In this document: piece by piece, positions 16,242 to 25,036 of the stretch | How the letters are laid out: each line of letters opens with the position of its first letter | How positions within the stretch are numbered: position 1 is the stretch's first letter | NCBI GenBank assembly: GCA_016932615.1 | Contig: JAFGCN010000009.1 | Coordinates: 82,167-146,166 of the forward strand | Origin: Candidatus Aenigmatarchaeota archaeon | GTDB lineage: Archaea > Aenigmatarchaeota > Aenigmatarchaeia > QMZS01 | Length of the DNA: 64,000 nucleotides | Direction of reading: 5' to 3' | Program-made: the position numbers and the translations under genes | The notes under the pieces: model-generated | Databases searched by the model: none | What the model saw: the letters and a program-made list of their open reading frames with translations, nothing else | What the model was told of the DNA's origin: nothing

Positions 16242-17219
16242 TTAGAAGAACCCCAGGGCATTTGCCGCTACGATTATGACCATCCCTGCAAACATCATAA
16301 TGAACCCGTGCTTTAGCCCTTCAAGCCAGCTCTTGCCAGATATCTGCCCTGCAATTATGCCGCTGAAAAAACCCTGGGTTACCGTCATAAGGAAGAATAG
16401 TGACTTGTAGTATACATGGAGGGGGTTGGTGCCAAAGCCAAACATTCCAGCAACAACCTGAAACATCTTGCACAGTATCCCGCAAAAAGGGTTGGAGCAC
16501 CCATCACAAGGAGAAGCGACAGTCATAAGCTGAAGGCCTCCAAGGTTGCTGTCTGTGGAGCCTGCACCCATCTGGTCGAGCATAGGTATGAGAAAATGCC
16601 CAAGCATTATGATGAGTACAATGTACATAAGGAAAACTCCGTACATCATCATGACATGCTGCTGCATTATTGCCTTACGATAGTCTTCACTTTCCATGAT
16701 CTTTAGGAGCGAGCCCCTCAGCGTTTCAAGAATATTTTCGACGTTTCCGCCAGAGCGGTAGGTCTCAAGAAGAACAGTTATGCTTCTTGAAAGTATTCTG
16801 CTGTCATCAAGGTTTTTTTTCATCTGCTTTAGGGCATCATCTATGCTAATTTCCCAGCTTATGTCCTGCTGGAGCTTTCTTACGTGCTGGTTTAGGGCGC
16901 CATATTCTCCACGGCAGTTCATTATTGCCTGAGGAAAAGAAACCCCGCTGTTTTTTGCTTCCTTCAGGTCGTCAAGGAAATTGGGAAAGTATGTTTCGCA
17001 TTCCCGGACATCCCTGAAATGCAGGTATTTTAAGAGAAAGACAGGAAAGATGAGGATGAATATAGAGATTAGCAGGAAGTTGTACAGGAAGTTCGAATTT
17101 TTATAGACTACAGAAATGATAAGCCCAAGTATGCTAAAACCAAGGGCGCCTATCGCAGAGTATATCAGCCACACCTGTGTTTTTGAAAGGTGACTCTTGA
17201 ACTTTTTTTTTGAAGTCAT
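16242..17219 (-). CDS. Type IV pilus/T2SS-F membrane platform protein (TadC/ArlJ-like), second half
   Basis: A T2SSF domain is seen at about residues 95-215 (EAKNSGVSFPQAIMN, LLETYRSGGNVENILETLRG). There are two N-terminal membrane helices and several at the C-terminus. Typical archaeal ArlJ/PilC proteins carry two such domains in one chain; here the two domains are on two genes overlapping by four bases. It would form the inner-membrane platform that an ATPase drives to assemble a pilus. No ATPase gene is in the window. Confidence 0.8.
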   Translation of the reverse strand: MTSKKKFKSHLSKTQVWLIYSAIGALGFSILGLIISVVYKNSNFLYNFLLISIFILIFPVFLLKYLHFRDVRECETYFPNFLDDLKEAKNSGVSFPQAIMNCRGEYGALNQHVRKLQQDISWEISIDDALKQMKKNLDDSRILSRSITVLLETYRSGGNVENILETLRGSLLKIMESEDYRKAIMQQHVMMMYGVFLMYIVLIIMLGHFLIPMLDQMGAGSTDSNLGGLQLMTVASPCDGCSNPFCGILCKMFQVVAGMFGFGTNPLHVYYKSLFFLMTVTQGFFSGIIAGQISGKSWLEGLKHGFIMMFAGMVIIVAANALGFF

Positions 17220-18073
17220 GGTGAAACCATCTTGATATAATACGCAAGTGCGATTGAGATTACTGGAAGTATTACAAAGGATATGAAGAACTGCATGACC
17301 AGTATATTTTGCGCGCCGCCCATCATGGACATAACCGTTGAAAGAATGGTAAAGAATATGGAGCCGACAATAACTACAGTAATGTAGATTTCAACAATCA
17401 TGGAGAGGAGGTTTGAGTAGTCCTTTATTTTTCGCTGGTAATTGGTAAAGAGCGTGTTTGCCCTGTTGCTTAAGAAAAGAGATAGGTCTCCGCCGCTTCT
17501 TAGCGTCGAGTCAATTCCGATAAGTAGTTCCTTGTACTGCCTTGAAGGCGTTCTTTTTGCTTCCCTCTTCAGGGCACCGCTGAGGTCAAGCCCAAGGCCT
17601 TCTACATCCCTTATCACATTCATCGCCTGCTCTTTTAGCTCAGGATACTCGTCAAGTTTTGACACTGCCTTGAATATCTCTATGGGCGGGGCATCCGAGG
17701 AAGCGGTTGCAGTCATGTAGCTTACCGAGAACGGAAGGCCTCTTTCAATCTCCACAGCAATAGAATCATACTGCGTTTTGGGGTAAGTCGTAAAAAGAAA
17801 GAAAACCATCATAGTAAGCGATGCTGAGATGGCTATTGCCATCAGGAGCGCCCAGACAACATGTGTGAAAAATGAAAATATGAAAGTTATCACTGGAATT
17901 TCTATGCAGAAGAGAATGAGGGATATGAAGAGAGCCATTGAAAGGTATTCTTCGGCAGTGTACCTTAGGCCGCTTTTCTTGAGGTCTTCTTTTAGGTATC
18001 CGAAATTCGGCGAAAGCTTTTGGGCAACTTCACCGTAAAAAGAATATGCTCTCTTGAAGTAAGATTCAAGCAT
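17216..18073 (-). CDS. Type IV pilus/T2SS-F membrane platform protein (TadC/ArlJ-like), first half
   Basis: The T2SSF segment is at about residues 105-215 (VEIERGLPFSVSYMTATASS, ELLIGIDSTLRSGGDLSLFL). Membrane helices lie at about 45-95 and 225-283. It is translationally coupled (ATGA overlap) to the second platform gene. It is the first gene of the block and is preceded by about 45 bases before uL5. Confidence 0.8.
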   Translation of the reverse strand: MLESYFKRAYSFYGEVAQKLSPNFGYLKEDLKKSGLRYTAEEYLSMALFISLILFCIEIPVITFIFSFFTHVVWALLMAIAISASLTMMVFFLFTTYPKTQYDSIAVEIERGLPFSVSYMTATASSDAPPIEIFKAVSKLDEYPELKEQAMNVIRDVEGLGLDLSGALKREAKRTPSRQYKELLIGIDSTLRSGGDLSLFLSNRANTLFTNYQRKIKDYSNLLSMIVEIYITVVIVGSIFFTILSTVMSMMGGAQNILVMQFFISFVILPVISIALAYYIKMVSP

Positions 18074-18120
18074 AATATTCTTGGTTTTTATTTAGCAAAC
18101 CCCTCTTCTAGAAAAGGCGC

Positions 18121-18615
18121 CTATAGGAACTTGACTCCAAAATTCTTTGAAACAAAATCTCTTGCTTCATCAGAGCTTATCTGATGGCTCTTTCCGACCT
18201 TTTTTCCTTTTTTGATTCCAGCTCTTCGAAGCGTTACGCAGATGTCCATTCCCATGATACCTATTTTGGGGTCGTATTCCATCTTAGGAATGTCTAAGTA
18301 CTCAGGTATTCCGAACGAAAAGGTCCTTCCCGAAAACGACTTGCTCTTAAGTTTGCCTTCCTTTGCTTTGATAAGCCGGGCAAGCATTTCCTTTGTAGTG
18401 TCTCCTCTCAGGGTTACGACCACTCCGATGTTCCTTCCTTTCGCTACGCCAAAAGTGGTTCTTTTCATGGTTTTGCGAAAGCAGGGGTTTTTTCCGGTGA
18501 GCCGCTCAAGGATTGTTTTTGCACTCTCTAGGCGCTCTCCCGGCTCTCCAATGCCGGAGTTTATGGTCACCTTCTCTATTTTTATTTCCTTCATAGGGTT
18601 TGTTTTTTCTGCCAT
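18121..18615 (-). CDS. rpl5: Large-subunit ribosomal protein uL5
   Basis: The protein has IKIEKVTINSGIGEPGERLE at the N-terminus, the FRKTMKRTTFGVAKGRNIGV loop and SFGIPEYLDIPKMEYDPKIG, all characteristic of archaeal uL5. The 164-residue length is normal. It binds 5S rRNA. It is not in a ribosomal-protein operon here; neither the S14 nor the S8 gene is adjacent. Confidence 0.95.
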   Translation of the reverse strand: MAEKTNPMKEIKIEKVTINSGIGEPGERLESAKTILERLTGKNPCFRKTMKRTTFGVAKGRNIGVVVTLRGDTTKEMLARLIKAKEGKLKSKSFSGRTFSFGIPEYLDIPKMEYDPKIGIMGMDICVTLRRAGIKKGKKVGKSHQISSDEARDFVSKNFGVKFL

Positions 18616-18730
18616 AAACCCTTTTCGAGAAATAAATTAAAAGGGCACTTGTAATGTTCCATATATAGTTTAGAGTTGCAGTAGGGGGAGAAAATTTCTT
18701 TGCAGATATTGCCATATTTGGCAATTAGGG

Positions 18731-18743
18731 TGGCTAAAAGCCA
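18731..18743. repeat. Short intergenic hairpin TGGCT-AAA-AGCCA
   Basis: Same stem as the hairpin at 5908-5920, with a different triloop. It lies between uL5 and the small acidic protein gene. It may mark a transcript end; the function is unknown. Confidence 0.35.
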
Positions 18744-18778
18744 TTTCAGCCCTATAAATACGCAATTTAAATAATCTT

Positions 18779-19066
18779 ATGAGCAACTCTTCAGAAAGCG
18801 GAGACTGCGGAGAGGATGACGGCGGCGAGCCGCCTCCAGATGGAGTGAGCGCATATTCAGGAGATCCCCGGAATTATAGGTTGGCTATTTATGATGGCTA
18901 TGGGGCTTTTGGGGCAGGTAATGGCGGATATGGGGTAATAGAGGCCCAAGCTGCCTTGAATTCTGACTACCTCATGACTCTGGATGACCTTGGACCTGAC
19001 GGATGTTCTATCTTCTGGTCTGCAATGCCTCCCGTCTATATAAAGATGGACTTGCCAAAGGAGTAG
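18779..19066 (+). CDS. Hypothetical small acidic glycine-rich protein
   Basis: No family recognised. The 95-residue protein is acidic and Gly/Asp/Ser-rich at its N-terminus (GDCGEDDGGEPPP) and continues with a Tyr/Gly-rich segment (YDGYGAFGAGNGGYG). A TATA-like AAATACGCAATTTAAAT lies just upstream of the ATG. No signal peptide or membrane helix is evident. It may be partly disordered. Confidence 0.5.
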   Translation: MSNSSESGDCGEDDGGEPPPDGVSAYSGDPRNYRLAIYDGYGAFGAGNGGYGVIEAQAALNSDYLMTLDDLGPDGCSIFWSAMPPVYIKMDLPKE

Positions 19067-19107
19067 TTCTTTGGCCTTTGCTTTTTCTTTTTGTTTGAAA
19101 TCTGTAT

Positions 19108-19698
19108 TTATAGTAGTGTCAGCGCAAGCATGACCGCCGTGAGCGCAATGGGTATGGCAAGATTATCGTCAACAGGCGAGAAAAATTCCACCAATGCGCC
19201 GATAAAGCCGAAAAACAGGGAATATGCGGGGTTATGGATAAAAACCCAGGCGGCTGGAACCGAAAAAACAATGAATCCAAGTGCTCCCTCAATGCTCTTT
19301 TTGCCTCCAAATAGCTTTCTTTTTCCAAAGAATTTTCCGATAAGGGTGGCGGCGGCGTCCCCGACAGACAGGATTGCTATTACCGCGCAGGCGGAAAGCG
19401 TGTCAAGGAAGAGGATTGGGATGGAGACTCCAAGGCCGTAGAAAATCACTCCTTTGTAGAGAGTCCGGGCTTTTTTATCCCGTTCGAAGTTACCGACAAG
19501 AAACCTGTTTATCGGGTTTTCCCTGAAGGCCTGGAGAATGTAGAATACCAGGACACCTGCAAGGATGGGCAGGGCGACGAGCTTTCCAAAGGCGGCCCCG
19601 AGGAAATAAACGTAAAGAGTTATGCAGATTCCAGCTATCAGGTGAAAAGACTTTCTTTTCAGCTCAAGAGGCAGAGCGCCTTTTTCAAGCTTATTCAT
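19108..19698 (-). CDS. Dolichol/phytol-kinase-like CTP-dependent lipid kinase
   Basis: The 196-residue polytopic membrane protein contains LKRKSFHL near residue 14 and LSVGDAAATLIGKFFGKRK followed by KKSIEGALGF. These motifs are shared by dolichol kinases, phytol kinases and CDP-diacylglycerol synthase relatives. It likely phosphorylates a polyprenol or salvages an isoprenoid alcohol using CTP. Substrate is not determinable. About six membrane helices are predicted by eye. Confidence 0.75.
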   Translation of the reverse strand: MNKLEKGALPLELKRKSFHLIAGICITLYVYFLGAAFGKLVALPILAGVLVFYILQAFRENPINRFLVGNFERDKKARTLYKGVIFYGLGVSIPILFLDTLSACAVIAILSVGDAAATLIGKFFGKRKLFGGKKSIEGALGFIVFSVPAAWVFIHNPAYSLFFGFIGALVEFFSPVDDNLAIPIALTAVMLALTLL

Positions 19699-19761
19699 AA
19701 ATAATCCAGGGTTTATTATTTTACCCCCCCATCAAGCTTAATTTAAATTTTAGTAAGTTTT

Positions 19762-20334
19762 ATGGACGCAAAGCTGTTTGGTAAGTGGCCTTATGACGTG
19801 CAGGTGAGTGACTTGGGGCTTAAGCCCTATATGAACCTGAAGCCGACAGTTATCCCAAAAACCTGCGGCAGGGTGAGAAACAAGCCGCTTGTAGAGCTTT
19901 TGATTGCCCACATGATGGTTCCAGGCCACAAGGGAAAAAAGCACAAGATTACCTCCGGGCTTTGCACGGGAAAATATACTACCGTTTACGGCATAGTTGA
20001 AGATGCATTTAACCTTATGGAGCAGAGGACAAAAAAGAACCCTCTTGAGGTCCTCGTAAAAGCCATAGAGAACTCAGCTCCTTATGAGCTTACGATTTCG
20101 CAGCAGATTGGAGGCATTGTCGCAAGAAAGCCGGCAATATGCGCTCCCAAGAAGCGCCTTGACCTCGTAATGAGGCGCCTTGTTCAGGGAAGCTACTCAA
20201 AAGCATTTAACTCCAAAAAAGGCATGACTGAAGCATTGGCTTCAGAGCTTGTCGCCGCTTACAAGAACTCGACTGAAAGCTTTGCGGTAGCAGAGAGGCA
20301 AAGAAACGAAAAGGAGGCCGAAGGCGCAAGATAA
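19762..20334 (+). CDS. rps7: Small-subunit ribosomal protein uS7
   Basis: KLFGKWPYDVQVSDLGLKPY, the FNLMEQRTKKNPLEVLVKAIEN segment and the C-terminal ERQRNEKEAEGAR are typical of archaeal uS7. It binds the 3' major domain of 16S rRNA. The usual neighbours uS12 and aEF-2 are absent. Confidence 0.95.
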   Translation: MDAKLFGKWPYDVQVSDLGLKPYMNLKPTVIPKTCGRVRNKPLVELLIAHMMVPGHKGKKHKITSGLCTGKYTTVYGIVEDAFNLMEQRTKKNPLEVLVKAIENSAPYELTISQQIGGIVARKPAICAPKKRLDLVMRRLVQGSYSKAFNSKKGMTEALASELVAAYKNSTESFAVAERQRNEKEAEGAR

Positions 20335-20434
20335 TTCGCGGAACTTTTTGCAGGCAGAAGGTAGATATTTGCGGTTTAAGCTTATTATGCTTATGTCTGT
20401 TGTCCTTATCTAATAGTCTGGCTTTAAGGTAAAT

Positions 20435-20815
20435 ATGAGAGAAAGAGGGTCCTGGTTTGGATTAGGCCCCGGTTCAGGAAGGGATTTTGGCAGAGTGCTT
20501 AAAACGCTTCTGGAGGTGGCGGAAAAGAAGTATGACTACGAAGTTACGGTTCTTCTGCAGGCAATAGGCGAAGCAGAGAGCATAGATGACCTATCCCGCC
20601 TTGAGTCATGCTATGGCTTGTCCATTACCTGGGCCAACTATTTCAGGTCCCTAAAGTTGCTCATCCGGTCTGATTGCGACCCTCTGGAGGAGGACACAGA
20701 GGCGGTCGTGGGCTTTATAAACGACCAGGTGAGGTTTCTTGAGGATATTGCCTGGCGGCTCGAGAGGCGAATTTGTGACATTAAGTCGGGAAATCCCGGC
20801 TTTTCAGGCATCTAA
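20435..20815 (+). CDS. Helical protein of unknown function, paralogue of the gene at 2.2 kb
   Basis: Its residues from about 29 onward align with the product of 2173-2544: the EKKY..VTVLL.AI segment, the W..YF..LK segment and the F..DQ.RF helix match in order. The N-terminal 25 residues are different, Gly-rich and basic. It lies in a short run with rps7 and L7Ae. The function is unknown. Confidence 0.7.
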   Translation: MRERGSWFGLGPGSGRDFGRVLKTLLEVAEKKYDYEVTVLLQAIGEAESIDDLSRLESCYGLSITWANYFRSLKLLIRSDCDPLEEDTEAVVGFINDQVRFLEDIAWRLERRICDIKSGNPGFSGI

Positions 20816-20880
20816 TGGAAATGCCAGGGATATATGTATTTGCTTCCCCCTGAGTATTAAATATTTTCGCATATTAGGTT

Positions 20881-21216
20881 ATGGCAGTAGAAAACAAGGT
20901 TGATGTTAAGGCACTTTGCGGACTTATAGAGAAAGTGGCAGCAAGCGGAAACGGAAAGGTTATCAAGGGAATTAATGAGGTTACAAAAGCAGCTGAAAAG
21001 GGCCTTGCAAAACTGGTTGTCGTTGCCCAGGATGTTGACCCCAAAGAGCTTATTTTGCACATTCCGGTAATCTGCAAGGAGAAAGGAATTACGTATTTTG
21101 AGCTTCCTTCAAAGTCAGAGCTTGGCAAAGTCGCAAAGCTTCCAGTTTCCTGCTCATCCATTGCTGTTGTAGAATTTGGAGAGTTTTCAGACGAAGCCAA
21201 AAAGCTTTTGAAATAG
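20881..21216 (+). CDS. rpl7ae: Ribosomal protein L7Ae
   Basis: The 111-residue protein has GKVIKGINEVTKAAEKGLAK and LVVVAQDVDPKELILHIPVIC, which form the K-turn RNA-binding surface of L7Ae. It also serves C/D and H/ACA guide RNPs and RNase P in archaea. A TATA-like ATTAAATATTT lies about 26 bases before the ATG, consistent with a leaderless transcript. Confidence 0.95.
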   Translation: MAVENKVDVKALCGLIEKVAASGNGKVIKGINEVTKAAEKGLAKLVVVAQDVDPKELILHIPVICKEKGITYFELPSKSELGKVAKLPVSCSSIAVVEFGEFSDEAKKLLK

Positions 21217-21253
21217 TCTAATTTTGGCCGGCTTATAAGGTTTATTCCGTACT

Positions 21254-22075
21254 ATGCTTATGCCTTCCCGATTAGATATTGTCCGTCCGGGGGTGTGCCT
21301 TCTTTCTGTGATGGGGCTGGTTGTGGGAATGATTTTGCTGGATATCTCCGTAAATGCCTGGTATCTTCCCATGCTTTCCGTGGCACTGCTTTGCGCATCG
21401 GGAAATACTATAAATGACTTTTTTGACAGGAAAATCGATGCAATAAACCGCCCTAACCGGCCCATTCCTTCCGGAAGGATGACTCCTGGAGAAGGTTTTC
21501 TCATTTATCTGTTTTTGACATTTACAGGGCTTTTGCTGTCTTTTTTTGTTTCGTGGAACTTCTTTATTTTCGCAGCGTTTAACTCGATTGTGATTTATCT
21601 CTACTCTATGAAGTTTAAGCGGACTGTCCTTGGTAACCTTGTTGATACCTACCTGGCGGTTTCGGTTTTTATCGCCCCGGTATTGATTGGAGGGGGCATT
21701 TTTGACTTTCCTAAGAGCCCCTTGATTTTTATTGCGTCGATCTCATTTTTTGTTAACTACGGGCGTGAGATTTTAAAGAGCGTTGAAGATGTCAGGGGGG
21801 ACAAAAGCGCGGGGGCAAGGACTCTTCCGATTGTAATTGGGGAAAAGAATGCTGTTTTGTTTGGAAAAATCATGGTTCTTGTCGGCTCGTTATTCCTGTT
21901 TTTGCCTTACTACTTTGGGCTTTTCGGGGAGGCCTACTTTATCTTCTCACTTGCCCTGTTTTTGGGTGTTGTTTTCATACTTGGCCTGAAAAATGCTTCA
22001 AAGGTTCAGCGGCTTATAAAGATTGTGATGTTTTTGGCCTTGCTGGCTTTTTTGGCCTTTTCAGCAAGTCTTTGA
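21254..22075 (+). CDS. UbiA prenyltransferase, likely DGGGP synthase
   Basis: The first Asp-rich motif NDFFDRKIDAINRP is at residues 54-67 and the second is VEDVRGDKSAGARTLP at about 180. Some eight or nine membrane helices follow the UbiA pattern, length 273. In archaea without quinone synthesis genes nearby, the likely role is digeranylgeranylglyceryl phosphate synthase, which adds the second isoprenoid chain to the membrane-lipid backbone. ATG at 21254 or the Met two codons later are possible starts. Confidence 0.85.
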   Translation: MLMPSRLDIVRPGVCLLSVMGLVVGMILLDISVNAWYLPMLSVALLCASGNTINDFFDRKIDAINRPNRPIPSGRMTPGEGFLIYLFLTFTGLLLSFFVSWNFFIFAAFNSIVIYLYSMKFKRTVLGNLVDTYLAVSVFIAPVLIGGGIFDFPKSPLIFIASISFFVNYGREILKSVEDVRGDKSAGARTLPIVIGEKNAVLFGKIMVLVGSLFLFLPYYFGLFGEAYFIFSLALFLGVVFILGLKNASKVQRLIKIVMFLALLAFLAFSASL

Positions 22076-22108
22076 GGTCCGGGTATATATACCGGGGATA
22101 TATAGATT

Positions 22109-23044
22109 ATGGTTGTTCCTGCAGCAGTTTCTGCGCTTACCGCAAGTGCGAAGGCCTTGGAATGGTATAATCATAAAGAAGGTGCTGTTTCTGGCAAGGG
22201 TTATTCCGGGGCAGCAGCTAATGCTCCTGCGGCTGGCTACAGCACGGGTGGAAATAAATCTGCCATGAGCTATGCAAGTGGCCTTACAAGCAAGGTGGGC
22301 AATACGGTTCTCAAGCGCCCTGTTCAGGTTGCAGCTCTTGTAGGCGGCAGCCTGGCGGCACTTTACCTCTCTAAAGCGGTTTTAGGGCTTGACGCTTCAG
22401 ATTATCTTCAAAAGCTTCCGGTTCCCTTCCTTGGCGGTGAGGATGGTCTGCTTGACAAAACTTTGGATGGTTTTTACGCAAAGGGCGATGAGCTTGTTGA
22501 AGCGGGCGATAAAGCGATTCAGAAGCTTGGCGGCTATGAAGAGCTTAATCCACTTGAGGCAGCGAAATCTGATCCAGCATCTACAGTTTTGACGAGGGAT
22601 GATGTCTTAAATGATGCCATTCTTGGCGTTCAGGAAAATGGGTTTTCTGATAATATGAAAAGCTTTCTGGAGAGTCAGGGATATACTCCTGAGCAGATTG
22701 ACGCCATGGCTGCTGATGGAATTGATACTATTGAGGCAACTCGTGCAGTTCAGAGCATGGATAGCTCGGTTTATGCAAGTGTCAAAAGCGCCATGGAAAC
22801 TGCCCGTGCTGCAGGTGATAATGTAAACGCGGCAGGCACAGCGGCATTGGAGGGGGCGTCTTATGATCCCTTTGTTTTGGAGGCGCATCCTGACCTGCAG
22901 CACCTGGACCCACAAAATATTGATGCCTGGCGGACAAAAGGTGAGGTTATTGCGGGAGCTGTTGGAGCCGCAGGCTTTGGGGGGTATGCCGTGCTGAAAA
23001 AGAAGGGTCAGGAGCAAGCGCAAAAACCGCTCGGGTTTGCATAG
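22109..23044 (+). CDS. Hypothetical Ala/Gly-rich protein with two hydrophobic segments
   Basis: No family recognised. The 311-residue protein has one hydrophobic segment at about 75-95 (VQVAALVGGSLAALYLSKAV) and another at about 278-294 (VIAGAVGAAGFGGYAVL). Between them is an acidic helical region. The N-terminal 60 residues are Ala/Gly/Ser-rich. It starts with a TATA-like TATATAC in front and has no clear signal peptide. It may be a membrane-associated structural protein. Confidence 0.55.
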   Translation: MVVPAAVSALTASAKALEWYNHKEGAVSGKGYSGAAANAPAAGYSTGGNKSAMSYASGLTSKVGNTVLKRPVQVAALVGGSLAALYLSKAVLGLDASDYLQKLPVPFLGGEDGLLDKTLDGFYAKGDELVEAGDKAIQKLGGYEELNPLEAAKSDPASTVLTRDDVLNDAILGVQENGFSDNMKSFLESQGYTPEQIDAMAADGIDTIEATRAVQSMDSSVYASVKSAMETARAAGDNVNAAGTAALEGASYDPFVLEAHPDLQHLDPQNIDAWRTKGEVIAGAVGAAGFGGYAVLKKKGQEQAQKPLGFA

Positions 23045-23100
23045 AAGTTTTACTTAGAGAAGTATTTTTGAAACAGAACCGCTTATTGATATGTGCTAGG

Positions 23101-24180
23101 CTACTTCCAATTATTTGCAACTAACTCAACAAACTTCAGTGTTTCCTCGACGTCCCGGGTATCGAAAATCTCGTAAGGTGTATGGAGGTTTCTTGTTGGG
23201 ATGCCAATGGAACATGCGAGAATCCCCCTTTTTACAATCTGTACTATTGCCGCTTCAGTCAGGCCGCCTTCAGAGATTTCGAGCTGGTGCTTTATCTTGT
23301 TTTTCTTTGCAGTTTCGAGGAGGAACTTTCTCAGTGTGTCCGGAAGAACTGTTCCCTGCCCGTCAGCTTCAAGGAGGACTATTGTCGGGCCTTTTCCAAG
23401 GGATATTTCTGATTCTTTCTTGCTAATCATCGGAAGGTCGCCGCTGGGGGTCGTGTCGAGTATAATGGCAAGGTCTGGCTCTATCTCATAAGTTGCGGTG
23501 CGCGAGCCCTTGAGACCGACCTCTTCCTGGGTTGAGAAAACAAAGTACAGGTCATCTTTGTGGTTTTTTAGTTTCTTGAGAAGCTCTATAAGGCAGTAGA
23601 CTCCAAGCCGGTTGTCAAATGATTTCCCGCAGTATGTCGTGTCAGTCATTTTAGTGAACTTGCTCGCAAAGCTTATGGGGGTTCCCTTTTCTATCTTGAT
23701 TTTTGGGCTTTCCTCTCCGTTTTCTTCTTCCTCGCCCTCTTTTTTCTTTTTCTTCTTTTCGTGCACGAGCCCTAGGTCGATGCACATGTCATCATATTTT
23801 ATCTGCTTGTCGCGGTCTTCCTTTTTCTGGAAAAATATGGGCTTTGAGACGATAATTCCATCGTAATCCTTTTCGGCCTTTATTATGACTTTTCGGGATG
23901 CAAGAATCCTGTCATCAATGCCTCCGACTTTTAGGAACTCGACAAACCCGCCGCTCATTCTTTTCGCGATAAATCCTATTTCATCCATATGCGAGACAAA
24001 TGCAATCTTTTTTGGTTTCTCCCCATTGCCTTTACGAAAGGCAATAAGGTTTCCCATGTTGTCGGTTTTCACCCAATCGGCTTCTTTTTCAACTTCTTTT
24101 TTTATGACTTCCCGGACTTCTTCTTCGAATCTGGAAACCCCGCGGGCTTCGCTTAGTCGCCTTATTAAATCGATGTCCAT
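23101..24180 (-). CDS. M42 family aminopeptidase (TET-like)
   Basis: Metal and catalytic residues of M42 can be placed: H64 and D66 in SHMDEIGF, Asp in CGKSFDNRLG, the Glu pair in STQEEVGLKG, Asp in ILDTTPSGD, and His in the C-terminal NLHTPYE. A charged insertion (EKKKKKKEGEEEENGEE) of low complexity lies near residue 140. TET peptidases form a dodecameric particle that trims peptides downstream of the proteasome. Length of 359 residues is normal. Confidence 0.92.
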   Translation of the reverse strand: MDIDLIRRLSEARGVSRFEEEVREVIKKEVEKEADWVKTDNMGNLIAFRKGNGEKPKKIAFVSHMDEIGFIAKRMSGGFVEFLKVGGIDDRILASRKVIIKAEKDYDGIIVSKPIFFQKKEDRDKQIKYDDMCIDLGLVHEKKKKKKEGEEEENGEESPKIKIEKGTPISFASKFTKMTDTTYCGKSFDNRLGVYCLIELLKKLKNHKDDLYFVFSTQEEVGLKGSRTATYEIEPDLAIILDTTPSGDLPMISKKESEISLGKGPTIVLLEADGQGTVLPDTLRKFLLETAKKNKIKHQLEISEGGLTEAAIVQIVKRGILACSIGIPTRNLHTPYEIFDTRDVEETLKFVELVANNWK

Positions 24181-24201
24181 TATATAAGCTGTTTTTAATT
24201 T

Positions 24202-24996
24202 ATGAGGGCACCACCTTTTGGCATTCTGATGTTTTCGATGGTGGCTTTGGTTTTTCTTTCGGGGTGCACGGCTGATCCCGGCAACAATACTGACCCATAT
24301 AGAGGGGTGATGAATGCTTATCTTTTGTCCGAGCTTGAGCGTGTGAGGGGAGGGGATTATACTGTGCTTGACCTGGTTGTGGAAAACCCGAGCAGTTATG
24401 ACCTTTATACTGAGGACCGTTATGACGTTACTGCCAAAATTTCGAGTCTGGGCCTTTTTGACACTTCTTCAGAAACAAAGGAGCAGACTGCGGATATGCG
24501 GGGCGTCAGGAAAAAGACCTTTTCATGGAAGCTTGTGGCGCCAGACGACCTTGCTGCTCAGGCAGACACTACGGTTAGAGTCCGGCTCCAGGTTGAGAGG
24601 ACAGCGACCTTTACGATGCCGCCCATAATATTTGCCGACCAGGAGTATGCCACTTCAAGAGAGGTGGCGGGAAACCCCATACCAAAGGGCTCGACTCAGG
24701 TTGTCTTTTCGGATAATTTTGTGGATGTTTATGTGGACCTAAACCAGGCGCCGCCCATAACTACCGACTCCGTGCATGGAAACGTCAAGTTTGTCCCCAA
24801 GGGAAACGGGCTTATCGATATAGGGAGCATTTCCATGCCCAAGGGCACGTGCAGGGACATAGACAAAGTTGCAAAAACCGCATCATGCGAGTTTAAGGCA
24901 AACCCGGACACAATGGTAGAGGAAACGTTTCAGATGAAGATAAGCTACACTTACAAGCTGGACTTGGAGAAATCCCTGGCAATATACCCATATTAA
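24202..24996 (+). CDS. Secreted lipoprotein of unknown function
   Basis: The N-terminus MRAPPFGILMFSMVALVFLSGCTADPGN has a hydrophobic core followed by LSGC, a lipobox-like site, so the Cys at residue 22 is a candidate lipid anchor. The 240-residue mature region looks like beta-sandwich strands, with a pair of Cys near residues 213 and 225. No named family. It is divergent from the M42 gene with about 20 bases between starts. Confidence 0.65.
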   Translation: MRAPPFGILMFSMVALVFLSGCTADPGNNTDPYRGVMNAYLLSELERVRGGDYTVLDLVVENPSSYDLYTEDRYDVTAKISSLGLFDTSSETKEQTADMRGVRKKTFSWKLVAPDDLAAQADTTVRVRLQVERTATFTMPPIIFADQEYATSREVAGNPIPKGSTQVVFSDNFVDVYVDLNQAPPITTDSVHGNVKFVPKGNGLIDIGSISMPKGTCRDIDKVAKTASCEFKANPDTMVEETFQMKISYTYKLDLEKSLAIYPY

Positions 24997-25036
24997 ACTC
25001 TTTTGCTTGACTTTTAAATTTATTCCAACTAAGATA

